A stretch of 17,495 nucleotides of DNA from an uncultured Oscillospiraceae bacterium (lineage in GTDB: Bacteria; Bacillota; Clostridia; Oscillospirales; Oscillospiraceae). Made by a program: the position numbers and the translations under genes. How positions within the stretch are numbered: position 1 is the stretch's first letter; each line of letters starts with the position of its first letter. Below, piece by piece: positions 1-7,229 of the stretch. The notes beneath the pieces were generated by a model. The model saw only the letters and a list, made by a program, of their open reading frames with translations. It ran no database searches and was not told the origin of the DNA. The stretch covers positions 1-17,495 of the forward strand of contig CAKTTR010000037.1 of the NCBI GenBank assembly GCA_934615645.1. Direction: 5' to 3'.

Positions 1-39
1 TGCCACAATGGCAAGGTCGTTTCCAAACAGCTTATCCAT
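1..39 (-). CDS. 5' fragment of an unidentified gene
   Basis: Only the first 13 codons are inside the window (MDKLFGNDLAIVA), running off the left edge. The start is supported by an AAGGAG ribosome-binding site seven bases upstream of the ATG and by an extended -10 promoter about 40 bases further up. The fragment is too short to assign a family. It lies downstream of the radical SAM gene on the same strand but has its own promoter. Confidence 0.6.
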   Translation of the reverse strand, partial: MDKLFGNDLAIVA

Positions 40-78
40 AATTATCTCCTTATCCCTGGTGGTGATTGTGATAAATTC

Positions 79-107
79 AGTATAGCACAAAAGCCCGGAA
101 ATAGGAA
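79..107 (-). promoter_or_regulatory. promoter of the left-edge gene
   Basis: Read on the minus strand there is an extended -10 element, TGCTATACT (TATACT at 79-84), with a weak -35 TTCCTA at 102-107 and a 17-base spacer. It lies between the stop of the radical SAM gene and the start of the left-edge gene. Confidence 0.5.
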
Positions 108-110
108 GGT

Positions 111-1217
111 CTATTCCCGGCAAATTTCGCGCCCCTGGGCCAGCGCGGCGACCTCATCTGCATGGGGGAAGAGGACGCAGCCGCCGGTGTGGGCCTGCGT
201 CAGATACCCCTGCTCCTGCAGGCGGCGAAACAGCGGCGAGCGCAGCGCCTGCCGCAGCGGCACCTGCGTCAGGTTCGTATCAGCGTATGGGGAGAAGGGG
301 CAGGGCTCCGCGCCGCCCCGGGGGTTGATGTGGAAAAAGCCGCGCCCGGCCGCCAGGCAGCCGCCGGAGCTCTTTTCATCGCCGGGGAAGCTGACGAGCA
401 AAAGCTCCTGCTGCGCAGCGCGCAGCTGTGCCAGACGGCTCTCCAGCGTGGCCCGGTCGGCATCCGTCAGGGCAAGGGGCTGACTCTCCTGCGTGACCGG
501 GGCGTATTCGACATAGATGACCGCCCGGCAGCCCGCCGCGTGCAGCGCCCGGAGGAAGTCCTCTGCCAGGACGGCCGCCAGATTCACCCGCGTTACCGTG
601 ATAGAGGCGCCGAAGAGGACGCCGTTTTGATGCAGCAGGGCCATCGCGCCTTGCAGGCGGCGGTAGACGCCGTCGCCTCGCCGAGCGTCCGTCGCTGCAG
701 CGTCGCCTTCCAGGCTCAAAACAGGCATCAGGTTCCGGTTTTGGAGGAAAAGGGCGCAGGCATCCTGGGAAAACAGCGTGCCATTGGTGAAGACAGGGAA
801 GATGATCCGCTTTTCCTGGGCCGCAGCGGCCAGAACATCCTGCCGCAGCAGCGGCTCTCCGCCGGCCAGCAAAATAAAGCTGATACCCAGCTCCGCCGCC
901 TGGGTAAAAAGATCTGCCCACTGGGCGGCGGTCAGTATGCCGTCCGCGCCGCCGTCACAGCAGACACCGCCTGCTCTGGCATAGCAGCCGCGGCAGTGCA
1001 GATTGCACTGCTCTGTGATACTGGCGATGAGAAAGGGTGGGATATGCTCCCCGCCTGCTGCCAGCAGCGCCCGGCGATGTCTGGCGCTTTGGGCCGCCGG
1101 TGCAAAGCGGGCGAGGAATGCGGCGGTTTTGAGATTTTTCCCGGCGGCGGCCGTCAGGCCTGTCAGAATATGCCGGACGCCCTGGGCCAGGTACTGTTCC
1201 AGATCGAATGCTGCCAT
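111..1217 (-). CDS. radical SAM protein with SPASM-like C-terminal cysteines
   Basis: This 368-residue protein is a radical S-adenosylmethionine enzyme. The cluster motif Cx3Cx2C (CNLHCRGC) gives C71, C75 and C78, and the SAM-contacting GGEP follows near residues 119-122. The C-terminal part has further cysteines at about 287, 306 and 347 in GGCLAAGRGFF, EPCPFSP and TGGC contexts. That is typical of SPASM/twitch domains, which hold an auxiliary Fe-S cluster. I placed the start at MAAFDLEQ because GGGAGG lies seven bases upstream; the open frame extends 31 codons further but without a ribosome-binding site. A short GC hairpin (1236-1256) lies in the leader between promoter and gene. No precursor peptide or partner enzyme is adjacent, so the substrate is unknown. 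The fold assignment is secure, the reaction is not. Confidence 0.88.
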   Translation of the reverse strand: MAAFDLEQYLAQGVRHILTGLTAAAGKNLKTAAFLARFAPAAQSARHRRALLAAGGEHIPPFLIASITEQCNLHCRGCYARAGGVCCDGGADGILTAAQWADLFTQAAELGISFILLAGGEPLLRQDVLAAAAQEKRIIFPVFTNGTLFSQDACALFLQNRNLMPVLSLEGDAAATDARRGDGVYRRLQGAMALLHQNGVLFGASITVTRVNLAAVLAEDFLRALHAAGCRAVIYVEYAPVTQESQPLALTDADRATLESRLAQLRAAQQELLLVSFPGDEKSSGGCLAAGRGFFHINPRGGAEPCPFSPYADTNLTQVPLRQALRSPLFRRLQEQGYLTQAHTGGCVLFPHADEVAALAQGREICRE

Positions 1218-1268
1218 ATCAGTGCCTCCCTGCTTCCCGCCGCGCCATCCGGCGGGGCATTTTTCTCT

Positions 1269-1296
1269 ATCATACCACAAACGCGCCCACTGTGCA
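1269..1296 (-). promoter_or_regulatory. promoter of the radical SAM gene
   Basis: On the minus strand, TATGAT (1269-1274) is preceded by TGCACA (1291-1296) with a 16-base spacer, about 50 bases upstream of the chosen start codon. Confidence 0.5.
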
Positions 1297-1458
1297 CGGC
1301 AAAGGGGCATGGAAGCAAAAATTTTCCCCCAAAGCCACGCCTTCCGGGCGGAGCGGGCAAAAAATTTTCACCGCAAATTTTGCATCGACGGATTGTGTGG
1401 GAAGGCCCCAAAGACTTGTGCTAAACTGGGTCCAACAAAGCAAAACGGAGGGCGCGAC

Positions 1459-2139
1459 ATGAGTAAGAATCTTGTTCGGACAGGCTTTTTGGTGCTGGCA
1501 TTGGCGGCGGCACTGCTGGTTTCGGCGCTGCTGCTGCGGCTGCCTGCTGTGGCGGCCAGGGCCTCGGCTGTGCAGCCTGCGGTGCAGACGGAAGCGGCGC
1601 AGCCATGCTGGCGGGTCTGCGTCCGGGGCACAGGCCGGGCGGCGCTCTATTCCAGTCAAGGTGATTGGATGCAGAATCTGACGTTTTATGACGGCGAAAC
1701 GCTGACGATGGCCATGCCGCCGGGGGATTATTATCTCCAGCGCGAGGACGGCACACAAATCGGCTTTCGTCTGGCGCAGAATGCCTCGCTGCGTATGGTG
1801 GGCGGCAATGGATGGACAGATGGGGAGATCTTGTATCTGGAGAATGAGCCAGGCTGCAGCATTCAGGTGGTTTGCTGGCTGAGCCAGGCGGAATTTGAGA
1901 GTGGGCAATATGAGATCTGCTGGCTTAACCTGCGGCGCGGGGAGGTGATCGAGAGCACGGCCCTCCACTTTGTGCCGGAGCTTGCGCCGGAGGACAACGG
2001 TTATTATCGCAGCAGCTGCAGCTTTCAGGGGTTAGTACCCGGGACATATATGCTGGAAAGGGACGGGCAGCTGGCGGCAACCGTGACCGTCACAGCGGAG
2101 GAGCCAGAGTACATGGTCGTGCTGGGAGGCGAAAAATAA
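1459..2139 (+). CDS. membrane-anchored exported protein with two beta-sandwich-like repeats
   Basis: This 226-residue protein begins with a signal/anchor segment (hydrophobic residues about 8-29, KNLVRTG in front). The exported region contains two similar units: one built around LTMAMPPGDYYLQREDG and one around FQGLVPGTYMLERDG. The pattern LxPGxYxLxE/RDG is the hallmark of SpaA/Cna-B-type prealbumin-like domains in surface proteins of Gram-positive bacteria. No LPXTG sorting signal or second membrane helix is present, so it is probably tethered by the N-terminus or released. The start is the ATG after GGAGGGCGCGAC; a much longer in-frame reading upstream overlaps the radical SAM gene region and lacks a ribosome-binding site. 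A strong terminator follows directly. The role is unknown; the family call is inference from the repeat pattern. Confidence 0.72.
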   Translation: MSKNLVRTGFLVLALAAALLVSALLLRLPAVAARASAVQPAVQTEAAQPCWRVCVRGTGRAALYSSQGDWMQNLTFYDGETLTMAMPPGDYYLQREDGTQIGFRLAQNASLRMVGGNGWTDGEILYLENEPGCSIQVVCWLSQAEFESGQYEICWLNLRRGEVIESTALHFVPELAPEDNGYYRSSCSFQGLVPGTYMLERDGQLAATVTVTAEEPEYMVVLGGEK

Positions 2140-2159
2140 GCACAAGGGCAGGTGAATAT

Positions 2160-2198
2160 AAAATGCAAGAGCAGTTGTCGCTGCTCTTGCATTTTTTA
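2160..2198 (+). terminator. terminator of the exported-protein gene; left copy of a 39-bp direct repeat
   Basis: A 14-bp perfect stem (2161-2174 with 2181-2194) encloses the loop TTGTCG and is followed by a T run. It begins about 20 bases after the stop codon. The same 39 bases recur without mismatch at 2432-2470, on the other side of the structured repeat element. Together they look like an insertion-generated duplication of the bidirectional terminator once shared by two convergent genes. Confidence 0.9.
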
Positions 2199-2431
2199 TT
2201 CTCCCAAAAGCCTCGCAGAGTTTGCGCCGCGCACGGCGCAAATAGGGTCAAAATCATTTTCTCCGGCGGCGTGTACGTCGGGGAAAATACTTCTCGCCCT
2301 GCAAGTGTGGAATCCCCGCACCACCGGTGCGGGGATTATGCGCGCAGCAGGGTGCAAGCCCCTTCAAACGTGAGCCCAGCGCAGCGGGTCGCGTTTGAGA
2401 GCTTGTCAAAAATATATTTTTGACAAGCTCA
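2199..2431. repeat. structured terminator-nested repeat element, copy 1
   Basis: A 233-bp non-coding segment lies between two identical terminator hairpins; the core conserved with copies 2 and 3 spans 2206-2430. In plus-strand order it holds hairpin A (2221-2242), hairpin B (2256-2288), hairpin C (2311-2337, a 12-bp perfect stem with loop ACC) inside an outer CCCTGC/GCAGGG helix (2297-2302 with 2347-2352), hairpin D (2364-2398), and a perfect 32-base palindrome E (2399-2430). No open reading frame has a ribosome-binding site. The element follows the 3' end of ricT, as copies 2 and 3 follow other minus-strand genes. I do not recognise the family. It behaves like a non-autonomous mobile element or a mobile structured RNA. 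Confidence 0.85.
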
Positions 2432-2470
2432 AAAATGCAAGAGCAGTTGTCGCTGCTCTTGCATTTTTTA
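2432..2470 (-). terminator. terminator of ricT; right copy of the 39-bp direct repeat
   Basis: This hairpin is identical to 2160-2198 and lies two bases past the ricT stop codon in the minus direction. Read on minus it has the same 14-bp stem followed by TTTTT and then the palindrome of the repeat element. Convergent genes therefore each keep a terminator although the element separates them. Confidence 0.85.
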
Positions 2471-2472
2471 CG

Positions 2473-3789
2473 TTATTCACTTGCCTTAGGCGCGTCGCCA
2501 CTGGGGCGGGGCTTGCGGTGCCTGCGGCGGCGGTGGGGCTTATTGGCAGGGGCATCGCCCTCTGCGGCAGGCGCGGGCTTGCGCTGCGGCTGACTGTCCT
2601 GCCGGGGGGCGGACTGCTTGCCGCCGGACGCCCGGGGCTCCTTGGCCTGCGGCTTGGGGGCGGTGCCATCCTTGGGGGGCTGCCCAGTGCGCTTGCCGCG
2701 GCTGCGGCTGCGGCGCTTTTTCGGCTCGGACGGTTTTTCTGCAGGCTCGTCCGGCAGCGCCGTTTTGATGACGACGTCTTCCAGAACGGGGAAGGGCTCC
2801 TCCTCGTCCAGCTTGCGGCGCTTTACACCGCTGCCGGAGATGGGGGCAAGGTCGTCCGGGATCGGCGGGTCATTTTTCCGGGCCTTGCCGTTGCGCAGGA
2901 CGCAGATCTCGTCGTTTTTATAGCAGCCGATGGTATCGGGCTGCTTTTCCATGGAGACCTTGACGCTCTGACGCAGCAGATTGACCTCTTTGACCGTACC
3001 GCGCCCGTCGGGGGTATCGACAAAGGATTCCTGCTTGGGGCTGTGCTTGATGAGGTCCTCATAGGCGTCCTGCTCGTATTTCAGGCAGCACATCAGCCGC
3101 CCGCAGGTGCCGGAAATTTTTGTGGGGTTCAGGCTGAGGTTCTGCACCTTCGCCATTTTGATGGAGACGGGCTGGAAATCCGCCAGAAATTCGCTGCAGC
3201 AGAAGGGGCGGCCGCAGATGCCGAGGCCGCCGACCATCTTTGCCTTGTCCCGCACGCCAATCTGGCGCAACTCGATGCGGGTCCGGAAGGTCGAGGCCAG
3301 GGTCTTGACCAGCTCGCGGAAGTCGACGCGCCCGTCAGCCGTGAAGAAAAAGAGGATCTTGCTGCCGTCGAAGGCGCACTCCGCCGAGACCAGCTGCATC
3401 TCCAGTCCGTGCTCGGCGATCTTCTTCTGGCAGACCGCGAAGGCGCGCTTTTCCTTGTCGCGGCTCTCCTGCATCATTTTTTCATCCGCCGCGGTGGCGA
3501 TGCGCAGCACCGGGCGCAGCGGCGGGACGATATCCCGTTTGGACACCGCATGGACGCCGGAGGCGCAGATGCCGTATTCCAGCCCCCGGGCGGTGCTGAT
3601 GATGACGTGCTGCCCGCTTTGCAGCGGCAGATCGCCCGGGTCAAAGAAATAGACCTTTCCGCCGGAGCGGAAATGAATATCGACTACGTTCACAGTCGCG
3701 GGCGGGGCGGGCGGTTCGGGCAGCGGCGGCAGCGTCAGCTCTTCCCGCGCGGCTTCCGCCGTGGAGAGGGTGGTGTTTTGTTCGTCCAT
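2473..3789 (-). CDS. ricT: PSP1-domain protein RicT (YaaT), Fe-S regulatory complex subunit
   Basis: This 438-residue protein matches the PSP1/RicT family. In Bacillus subtilis this protein, with RicA and RicF, forms an Fe-S complex that helps RNase Y mature transcripts. The conserved core runs from about residue 33 to 290 and includes cysteine clusters C192, C197, C198 (ICGRPFCC) and C229, C234, C235 (TCGRLMCC), as expected for the family. Two parts are added. There is a Pro/Glu-rich N-terminal extension of about 30 residues. There is also a long disordered C-terminal tail (about 340-438) rich in Arg, Lys, Gly and Pro, which could bind RNA. AGGAG precedes the start. It lies 35 bases after holB, the same neighbour order as yaaT in Bacillus, which supports the call. 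Confidence 0.93.
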   Translation of the reverse strand: MDEQNTTLSTAEAAREELTLPPLPEPPAPPATVNVVDIHFRSGGKVYFFDPGDLPLQSGQHVIISTARGLEYGICASGVHAVSKRDIVPPLRPVLRIATAADEKMMQESRDKEKRAFAVCQKKIAEHGLEMQLVSAECAFDGSKILFFFTADGRVDFRELVKTLASTFRTRIELRQIGVRDKAKMVGGLGICGRPFCCSEFLADFQPVSIKMAKVQNLSLNPTKISGTCGRLMCCLKYEQDAYEDLIKHSPKQESFVDTPDGRGTVKEVNLLRQSVKVSMEKQPDTIGCYKNDEICVLRNGKARKNDPPIPDDLAPISGSGVKRRKLDEEEPFPVLEDVVIKTALPDEPAEKPSEPKKRRSRSRGKRTGQPPKDGTAPKPQAKEPRASGGKQSAPRQDSQPQRKPAPAAEGDAPANKPHRRRRHRKPRPSGDAPKASE

Positions 3790-3824
3790 AGTAACTCCTG
3801 TCTCGTTTTAAAACGGAATGTGTA

Positions 3825-4778
3825 TCAAAGCAGTGTGGCGGCCAGCATCCCACACAGGTGGCCGACACCCACATTGGCCTGGCAGGCCTCCGCCGCCTTG
3901 CCCAGCTGGGCGATGGCCTGGGAGAGCTCCGCCATGGTCCGCCGCCGGGCGATCTCGCGGCTCTGGGCCAGCGGCGTGTCCACGCCGTTCTGCGCTTGCA
4001 GTGCCTGGACCAGTAGGCCCCGCCATTGCAGCAGCAGCTGGCAAAAATCGTCCCGCTGGGTCTTTTCCAGCTTGACCAGCAGCTCCAGCAGCTGCAGCCG
4101 GTCGCCCTGGGCGAATGCTTCGGCAAACGTCAGCGTCTGGGGCGGGAGCGCGGCCTGGTCCTCCAGCAGGGCCTGCGCCTGGCCAAGGAACCCGCCGCTG
4201 CGGCGGCAGGCGGCTTGCAGGTCCGCCGGGGGGCGGCCTGGGTATCGTGCCTGCAGGGCCTGCAGCAGCAGCGCCTCCGGCAGCGGCGCCAGCTTCAGCT
4301 CCACGCAGCGGGAGCGGATCGTCGGCAGCAGCCGGTCGGCATTCTCGCACAGCAGCAGGAAGGTGACCGCCTCCGGCGGCTCCTCCAGGACTTTAAGCAG
4401 CGCGTTTTGCCCGGGCAGGCCGAGATCCTGGGCGCGAGGCAACAGGTAGATCTTGCGCCGCCCCTCGTTGGGGCGGATATACGCATCGCTGCAGACCTGG
4501 CGGATCCGCTCCACCGGGATGGTCTTGCGGCTGGCGTCGTCGACCACAGTAATATCCGGGTGGATGCCCTGCAGCACCTTGCGGCACTGGCTGCAGCGCC
4601 CGCAGGGGCGCTGGTCGGCGGTGCACTCCATGGCGGCCATAAGGAGCTGCGCCAGCGTATGCTTCCCGCTGCCCTTTGGCCCGCTGAGCAGGTAGCAGTG
4701 GGTCAGACGCTGGGCGTCGATCGCCGCGGAAAGCCGTGCTTTCAGCGTGTCGTTCCCCAGAAATTGCCCGAAGTCCAT
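3825..4778 (-). CDS. holB: DNA polymerase III delta' subunit
   Basis: This 317-residue AAA+ clamp-loader subunit helps load the sliding clamp onto primed DNA. Walker A is GPKGSGKHT (residues 33-41), a zinc-binding cysteine set follows (C52, C59, C62, C65), and the sensor 1 motif SRC appears in TIRSRC. LLKVLEEPP is the familiar conserved helix of clamp-loader subunits. Length fits the family. The start is fixed by GGAGG seven bases upstream. It is followed by ricT on the same strand, a Firmicutes arrangement, and has its own promoter in the gap after thioredoxin. Confidence 0.95.
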   Translation of the reverse strand: MDFGQFLGNDTLKARLSAAIDAQRLTHCYLLSGPKGSGKHTLAQLLMAAMECTADQRPCGRCSQCRKVLQGIHPDITVVDDASRKTIPVERIRQVCSDAYIRPNEGRRKIYLLPRAQDLGLPGQNALLKVLEEPPEAVTFLLLCENADRLLPTIRSRCVELKLAPLPEALLLQALQARYPGRPPADLQAACRRSGGFLGQAQALLEDQAALPPQTLTFAEAFAQGDRLQLLELLVKLEKTQRDDFCQLLLQWRGLLVQALQAQNGVDTPLAQSREIARRRTMAELSQAIAQLGKAAEACQANVGVGHLCGMLAATLL

Positions 4779-4821
4779 CTGCTGCCCTCCTCGCCGGAAT
4801 ATTTGCTCGTGTTATCCTATT

Positions 4822-4850
4822 ATTATACAGTGAATTCTTCGGTTTTTCCA
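4822..4850 (-). promoter_or_regulatory. promoter of holB-ricT
   Basis: On the minus strand, TATAAT (4822-4827) is preceded by TGGAAA (4845-4850) with a 17-base spacer, about 45 bases before the holB start. The same -35 hexamer and spacing recur in front of pepD. Confidence 0.6.
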
Positions 4851-4932
4851 GAAAAATTTTTGAAAAACCGTCCTTTGGCAGAAAAATACCCCGGGCAGCG
4901 GCGGGAAAGCCCCGCGTCCGCCCAGGGGTTGG

Positions 4933-4955
4933 CGCAAAATATGGCCGCTGCGGCC
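4933..4955 (-). terminator. possible weak terminator of the thioredoxin gene
   Basis: Read on minus, GGCCG and CGGCC enclose CAG and are followed by ATATTTT. Another bulged hairpin without a T run (4965-4987) lies between it and the stop codon. The stem is short, so this is tentative. Confidence 0.4.
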
Positions 4956-4995
4956 TGTGACACACTTGCGGAACGTGTTCCGGCAAGCCGTTACA

Positions 4996-5307
4996 TCAGG
5001 CGTCCAGCATGGCCAGGACCTGCTCCTTGGGCCGCGCGCCCATGGCGGAGGCGACGACCTTGCCGCCGCGCAGGACCAGGAAGGTCGGAATGCTAAGGAT
5101 CTGGAACCGGGACGCCAGGTCGCGTTCTTCGTCCACATTGACCTTTCCGACTTTGATGTCCTCGCGCTCTTCGGCGATCTCGTGAATGACCGGCATCATC
5201 ATCTGGCAGGGGCCACACCAGGTAGCCCAAAAGTCCAGGAGGACCGGCTTGTCGCTGTGCAGGACCTCTGCGTCAAAGTTTTCTTTTGTAATGGTAAGGA
5301 TCTCCAT
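4996..5307 (-). CDS. trxA: thioredoxin
   Basis: This 103-residue protein is a classical thioredoxin that reduces protein disulfides in the cytoplasm. The active site WCGPC has its cysteines at residues 31 and 34, within LDFWATWCGPC. The cis-proline loop appears as SIPTFLVL, followed by the RGGK turn. Two ATG codons are nine bases apart. AAGGAG abuts the first directly but stands nine bases before the second, so I chose the second (MEILTITKENF). No thioredoxin reductase gene is nearby. It has its own extended -10 promoter and sits upstream of holB, which has a separate promoter. Confidence 0.95.
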   Translation of the reverse strand: MEILTITKENFDAEVLHSDKPVLLDFWATWCGPCQMMMPVIHEIAEEREDIKVGKVNVDEERDLASRFQILSIPTFLVLRGGKVVASAMGARPKEQVLAMLDA

Positions 5308-5380
5308 TGTCTGCATCTCCTTGCTCTGTGAGAAGATCCGCGCAGGTGCGCGGGTGGGGCATGTTTGTCCCGGTATTTAT

Positions 5381-5389
5381 AGTATAACA
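5381..5389 (-). promoter_or_regulatory. extended -10 promoter of thioredoxin
   Basis: On minus the sequence TGTTATACT is an extended -10 element about 75 bases upstream of the chosen start. No good -35 hexamer is seen, which an extended -10 can tolerate. Confidence 0.45.
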
Positions 5390-5436
5390 CATTTTTTGCG
5401 AAAATGCGCGGCTTTTCCGCATTTTTTGCAAGGCGG

Positions 5437-5465
5437 TTGTAAATCCGGCGCGGGCGCGGTAAAAT
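5437..5465 (+). promoter_or_regulatory. promoter of the M20 peptidase gene
   Basis: TTGTAA (5437-5442), a 17-base GC-rich spacer and TAAAAT (5460-5465) lie about 33 bases upstream of the chosen start, divergent from the thioredoxin promoter. Confidence 0.55.
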
Positions 5466-5498
5466 GGGAGCAGAATGAAATGCGGGGAGGCGCGGGAC

Positions 5499-6617
5499 AT
5501 GGAAGGATCAGTGCGGCAATATATTGCGGAACATCAGCAGGAATTACTGGAGCTGACGCTGCAGCTCTGCCAGATCCCAGCGCCGACGGGGCAGGAGGAC
5601 GCCCGCGCTGCCTTTTGCAGAGACTGGCTGCTGCGCAGCGGCGCGCAGGATGTGACGATCGACGGGGCGAAAAACGTCGTCTGCAGCATCGGCGTGACGC
5701 CAGGGCGGCCGGTGGCCGTTTTTTTGGCGCATCTGGACACCGTTTTTCCGGATACCGCGCCGTTTACGCCCTGGGCCGAGGGGGCGCGCCTGTATTGCCC
5801 CGGGGCCTTTGACGATACGGCCAATGTGGCGGCGCTGCTGATGGCGGCGCGCTATGTCCTGCGCAGCGGGCGGCAGCCGCACTGCGGCGTCGTTTTCGCA
5901 GCCAATACCTGCGAGGAGGGTCTGGGAAATCTCAAGGGCAGCCGGGCGCTGCTGGATGCGCTGGGGGAGGATGTCTGCCAGGTCGTCTCGTTCGACCTGG
6001 GGCTGGATACAGTCTTTACCGGCGCGGTGGGCTCGGCCCGGTATCGCATCTGCCTGGAGACGGCTGGGGGGCACTCGTATTTAGATTTTGGCAAGCCCAA
6101 TGCCATTGCCCAAATGGCAGAGCTGGTCTGCGCGCTGTACCGCCAGCCCGTTGCACCGGGGGCGACGTTTAATGTGGGGCAAATCAGCGGCGGGACCTCC
6201 GTCAATACCATTGCCCAGCGGGCAGAGCTGCTGTATGAATACCGGGCGGAGACGGCGGCTGCCATGGCGGCGATGGAGGAAAATCTGCGGCGCTTCGCCG
6301 CGCCCTTCGCGCCGGAGCTCACGCTCCTGGGCCGTCGGCCGGGGACGGGACCGTGCCGGAATCCGGAACGGCAGGCGACATTGCTGGACGACGTTTGCGC
6401 TGCCGTCACAGCGGAGACGGGGCGCGCGCCCCGCAAGATCATCGGCTCGACGGATTGCAATATCCCGTTTTCCCGGGGCATTCCCGCTGCCTGTGTGGGG
6501 CTTGTGAAGGGGAGCGGGGCGCATACGCGGCAGGAGTATATTCTGCCGGAGAGCCTGGCCCAGGGCCTGGGCGTGGCGCTGCGGCTGATCTGCCCGCTGT
6601 TTGATCTGCCGGTGTAA
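5499..6617 (+). CDS. M20-family metallopeptidase (substrate unknown)
   Basis: This 372-residue protein has the di-zinc residues of the M20 peptidase/deacylase family. They are HLD (H78, D80), the bridging aspartate region GAFDDTANVA (D105/D106), and the catalytic/ligand pair EE (E139, E140) in NTCEEG. An aspartate (VSFDLG) and a late histidine (SGAHTRQ) complete the set. GGHSYLDFGKPNAI marks the lid/dimerisation domain. GGGGAGG lies eight bases before the chosen ATG; an in-frame ATG eight codons earlier has a poorer site. It is closest in style to PepT-like/acetylornithine deacetylase-like members, but substrate cannot be fixed from sequence alone. It is monocistronic and followed by a strong terminator. 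Confidence 0.88.
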   Translation: MEGSVRQYIAEHQQELLELTLQLCQIPAPTGQEDARAAFCRDWLLRSGAQDVTIDGAKNVVCSIGVTPGRPVAVFLAHLDTVFPDTAPFTPWAEGARLYCPGAFDDTANVAALLMAARYVLRSGRQPHCGVVFAANTCEEGLGNLKGSRALLDALGEDVCQVVSFDLGLDTVFTGAVGSARYRICLETAGGHSYLDFGKPNAIAQMAELVCALYRQPVAPGATFNVGQISGGTSVNTIAQRAELLYEYRAETAAAMAAMEENLRRFAAPFAPELTLLGRRPGTGPCRNPERQATLLDDVCAAVTAETGRAPRKIIGSTDCNIPFSRGIPAACVGLVKGSGAHTRQEYILPESLAQGLGVALRLICPLFDLPV

Positions 6618-6621
6618 ACGC

Positions 6622-6663
6622 AAGCCGCGGGCGGCATCCAAAGAAGGATGCCGCCCGCGGCTT
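6622..6663 (+). terminator. strong terminator between convergent genes
   Basis: A perfect 18-bp GC-rich stem (6622-6639 with 6646-6663) with loop AAAGAA is followed by CCTTTTTATTT on plus. It ends the M20 peptidase gene; on minus it could also serve the deaminase gene, although the T run there is poor. Confidence 0.9.
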
Positions 6664-6669
6664 TCCTTT

Positions 6670-7185
6670 TTATTTCCAGTAGTGCCGGTGCGGGGCCAGC
6701 GCTTCGTCCCGCAGGGCGGGGATGGGACCTTGGATGACGATGTCTTTTTGGCCAGTGGACAGTATCGTGCGGCAGTCACTGTGGAACGTGGGGTTATCCT
6801 CGTGGTCGCCGGTCAGTTCCAGCAGGTCCTGCTCCGTTGCGGCGAAGACGATGCGGCCGACATTGCCCCAGTAGACGGCGCCGCAGCACATGCAGCAGGG
6901 CTCGATGCTGGTATAGAGGGTGCAGTCCCAGAGCTTGGCGCGGTCAAATTCATGGGAGGCGCGCTGCATCAGCGTCGTCTCGGCGTGGCCGGTACAGACC
7001 CGGCCGGTGACTTCAATATTGCCCTGCTCCATGAGGATATTGCCTTCCAGGTCGACGAGTATGCAGCCGAAGGGGTGGTTCCCGGCAGCCTGGGCTTCCT
7101 CTGCCACGGCCATGGCCCGGCGGAGGAATTTGGCGTCCATCTCCGGGGTGAAGTGGGCAAAACGGGGGTCGCTTGCTTTGATCAT
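6670..7185 (-). CDS. nucleoside/nucleobase deaminase, cytidine deaminase-like fold
   Basis: This 171-residue protein carries the zinc deaminase motifs HAE (H67, E69, in TGHAETTLM) and PCxxC (residues 96-100, EPCCMC). Zinc is bound by the histidine and two cysteines, and the glutamate shuttles protons. The sequence YTSIEPCCMCCGAVYW resembles guanine deaminase and related nucleoside deaminases more than tRNA adenosine deaminase, so purine salvage is plausible. Substrate is not provable here. AAAGGAG stands six bases before the start; a longer open frame upstream crosses the promoter and lacks a ribosome-binding site. A purine/pyrimidine permease is encoded 6 kb away but not in the same operon. 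Confidence 0.9.
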   Translation of the reverse strand: MIKASDPRFAHFTPEMDAKFLRRAMAVAEEAQAAGNHPFGCILVDLEGNILMEQGNIEVTGRVCTGHAETTLMQRASHEFDRAKLWDCTLYTSIEPCCMCCGAVYWGNVGRIVFAATEQDLLELTGDHEDNPTFHSDCRTILSTGQKDIVIQGPIPALRDEALAPHRHYWK

Positions 7186-7229
7186 CGTTGGCTCCTTTCT
7201 GGCGGTGGGGTGTGCCTGCTTCTGTGCCC

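Noticed and set aside
2152..2423. Short reading frames across element copy 1, with similar peptides in copy 2 (7309-7680) and another frame in copy 3
   Set aside because: They cover stem-loops, lack a ribosome-binding site and stay open in several frames because the DNA is GC-rich. The longest frame differs between copies. Peptide similarity only reflects the shared nucleotide repeat.
2395..4449. A 684-codon plus-strand open frame and other long frames opposite ricT and holB
   Set aside because: They are antisense shadows of well-supported genes in high-GC DNA. Composition is low-complexity Ala/Gly/Leu/Arg and there is no recognisable domain.
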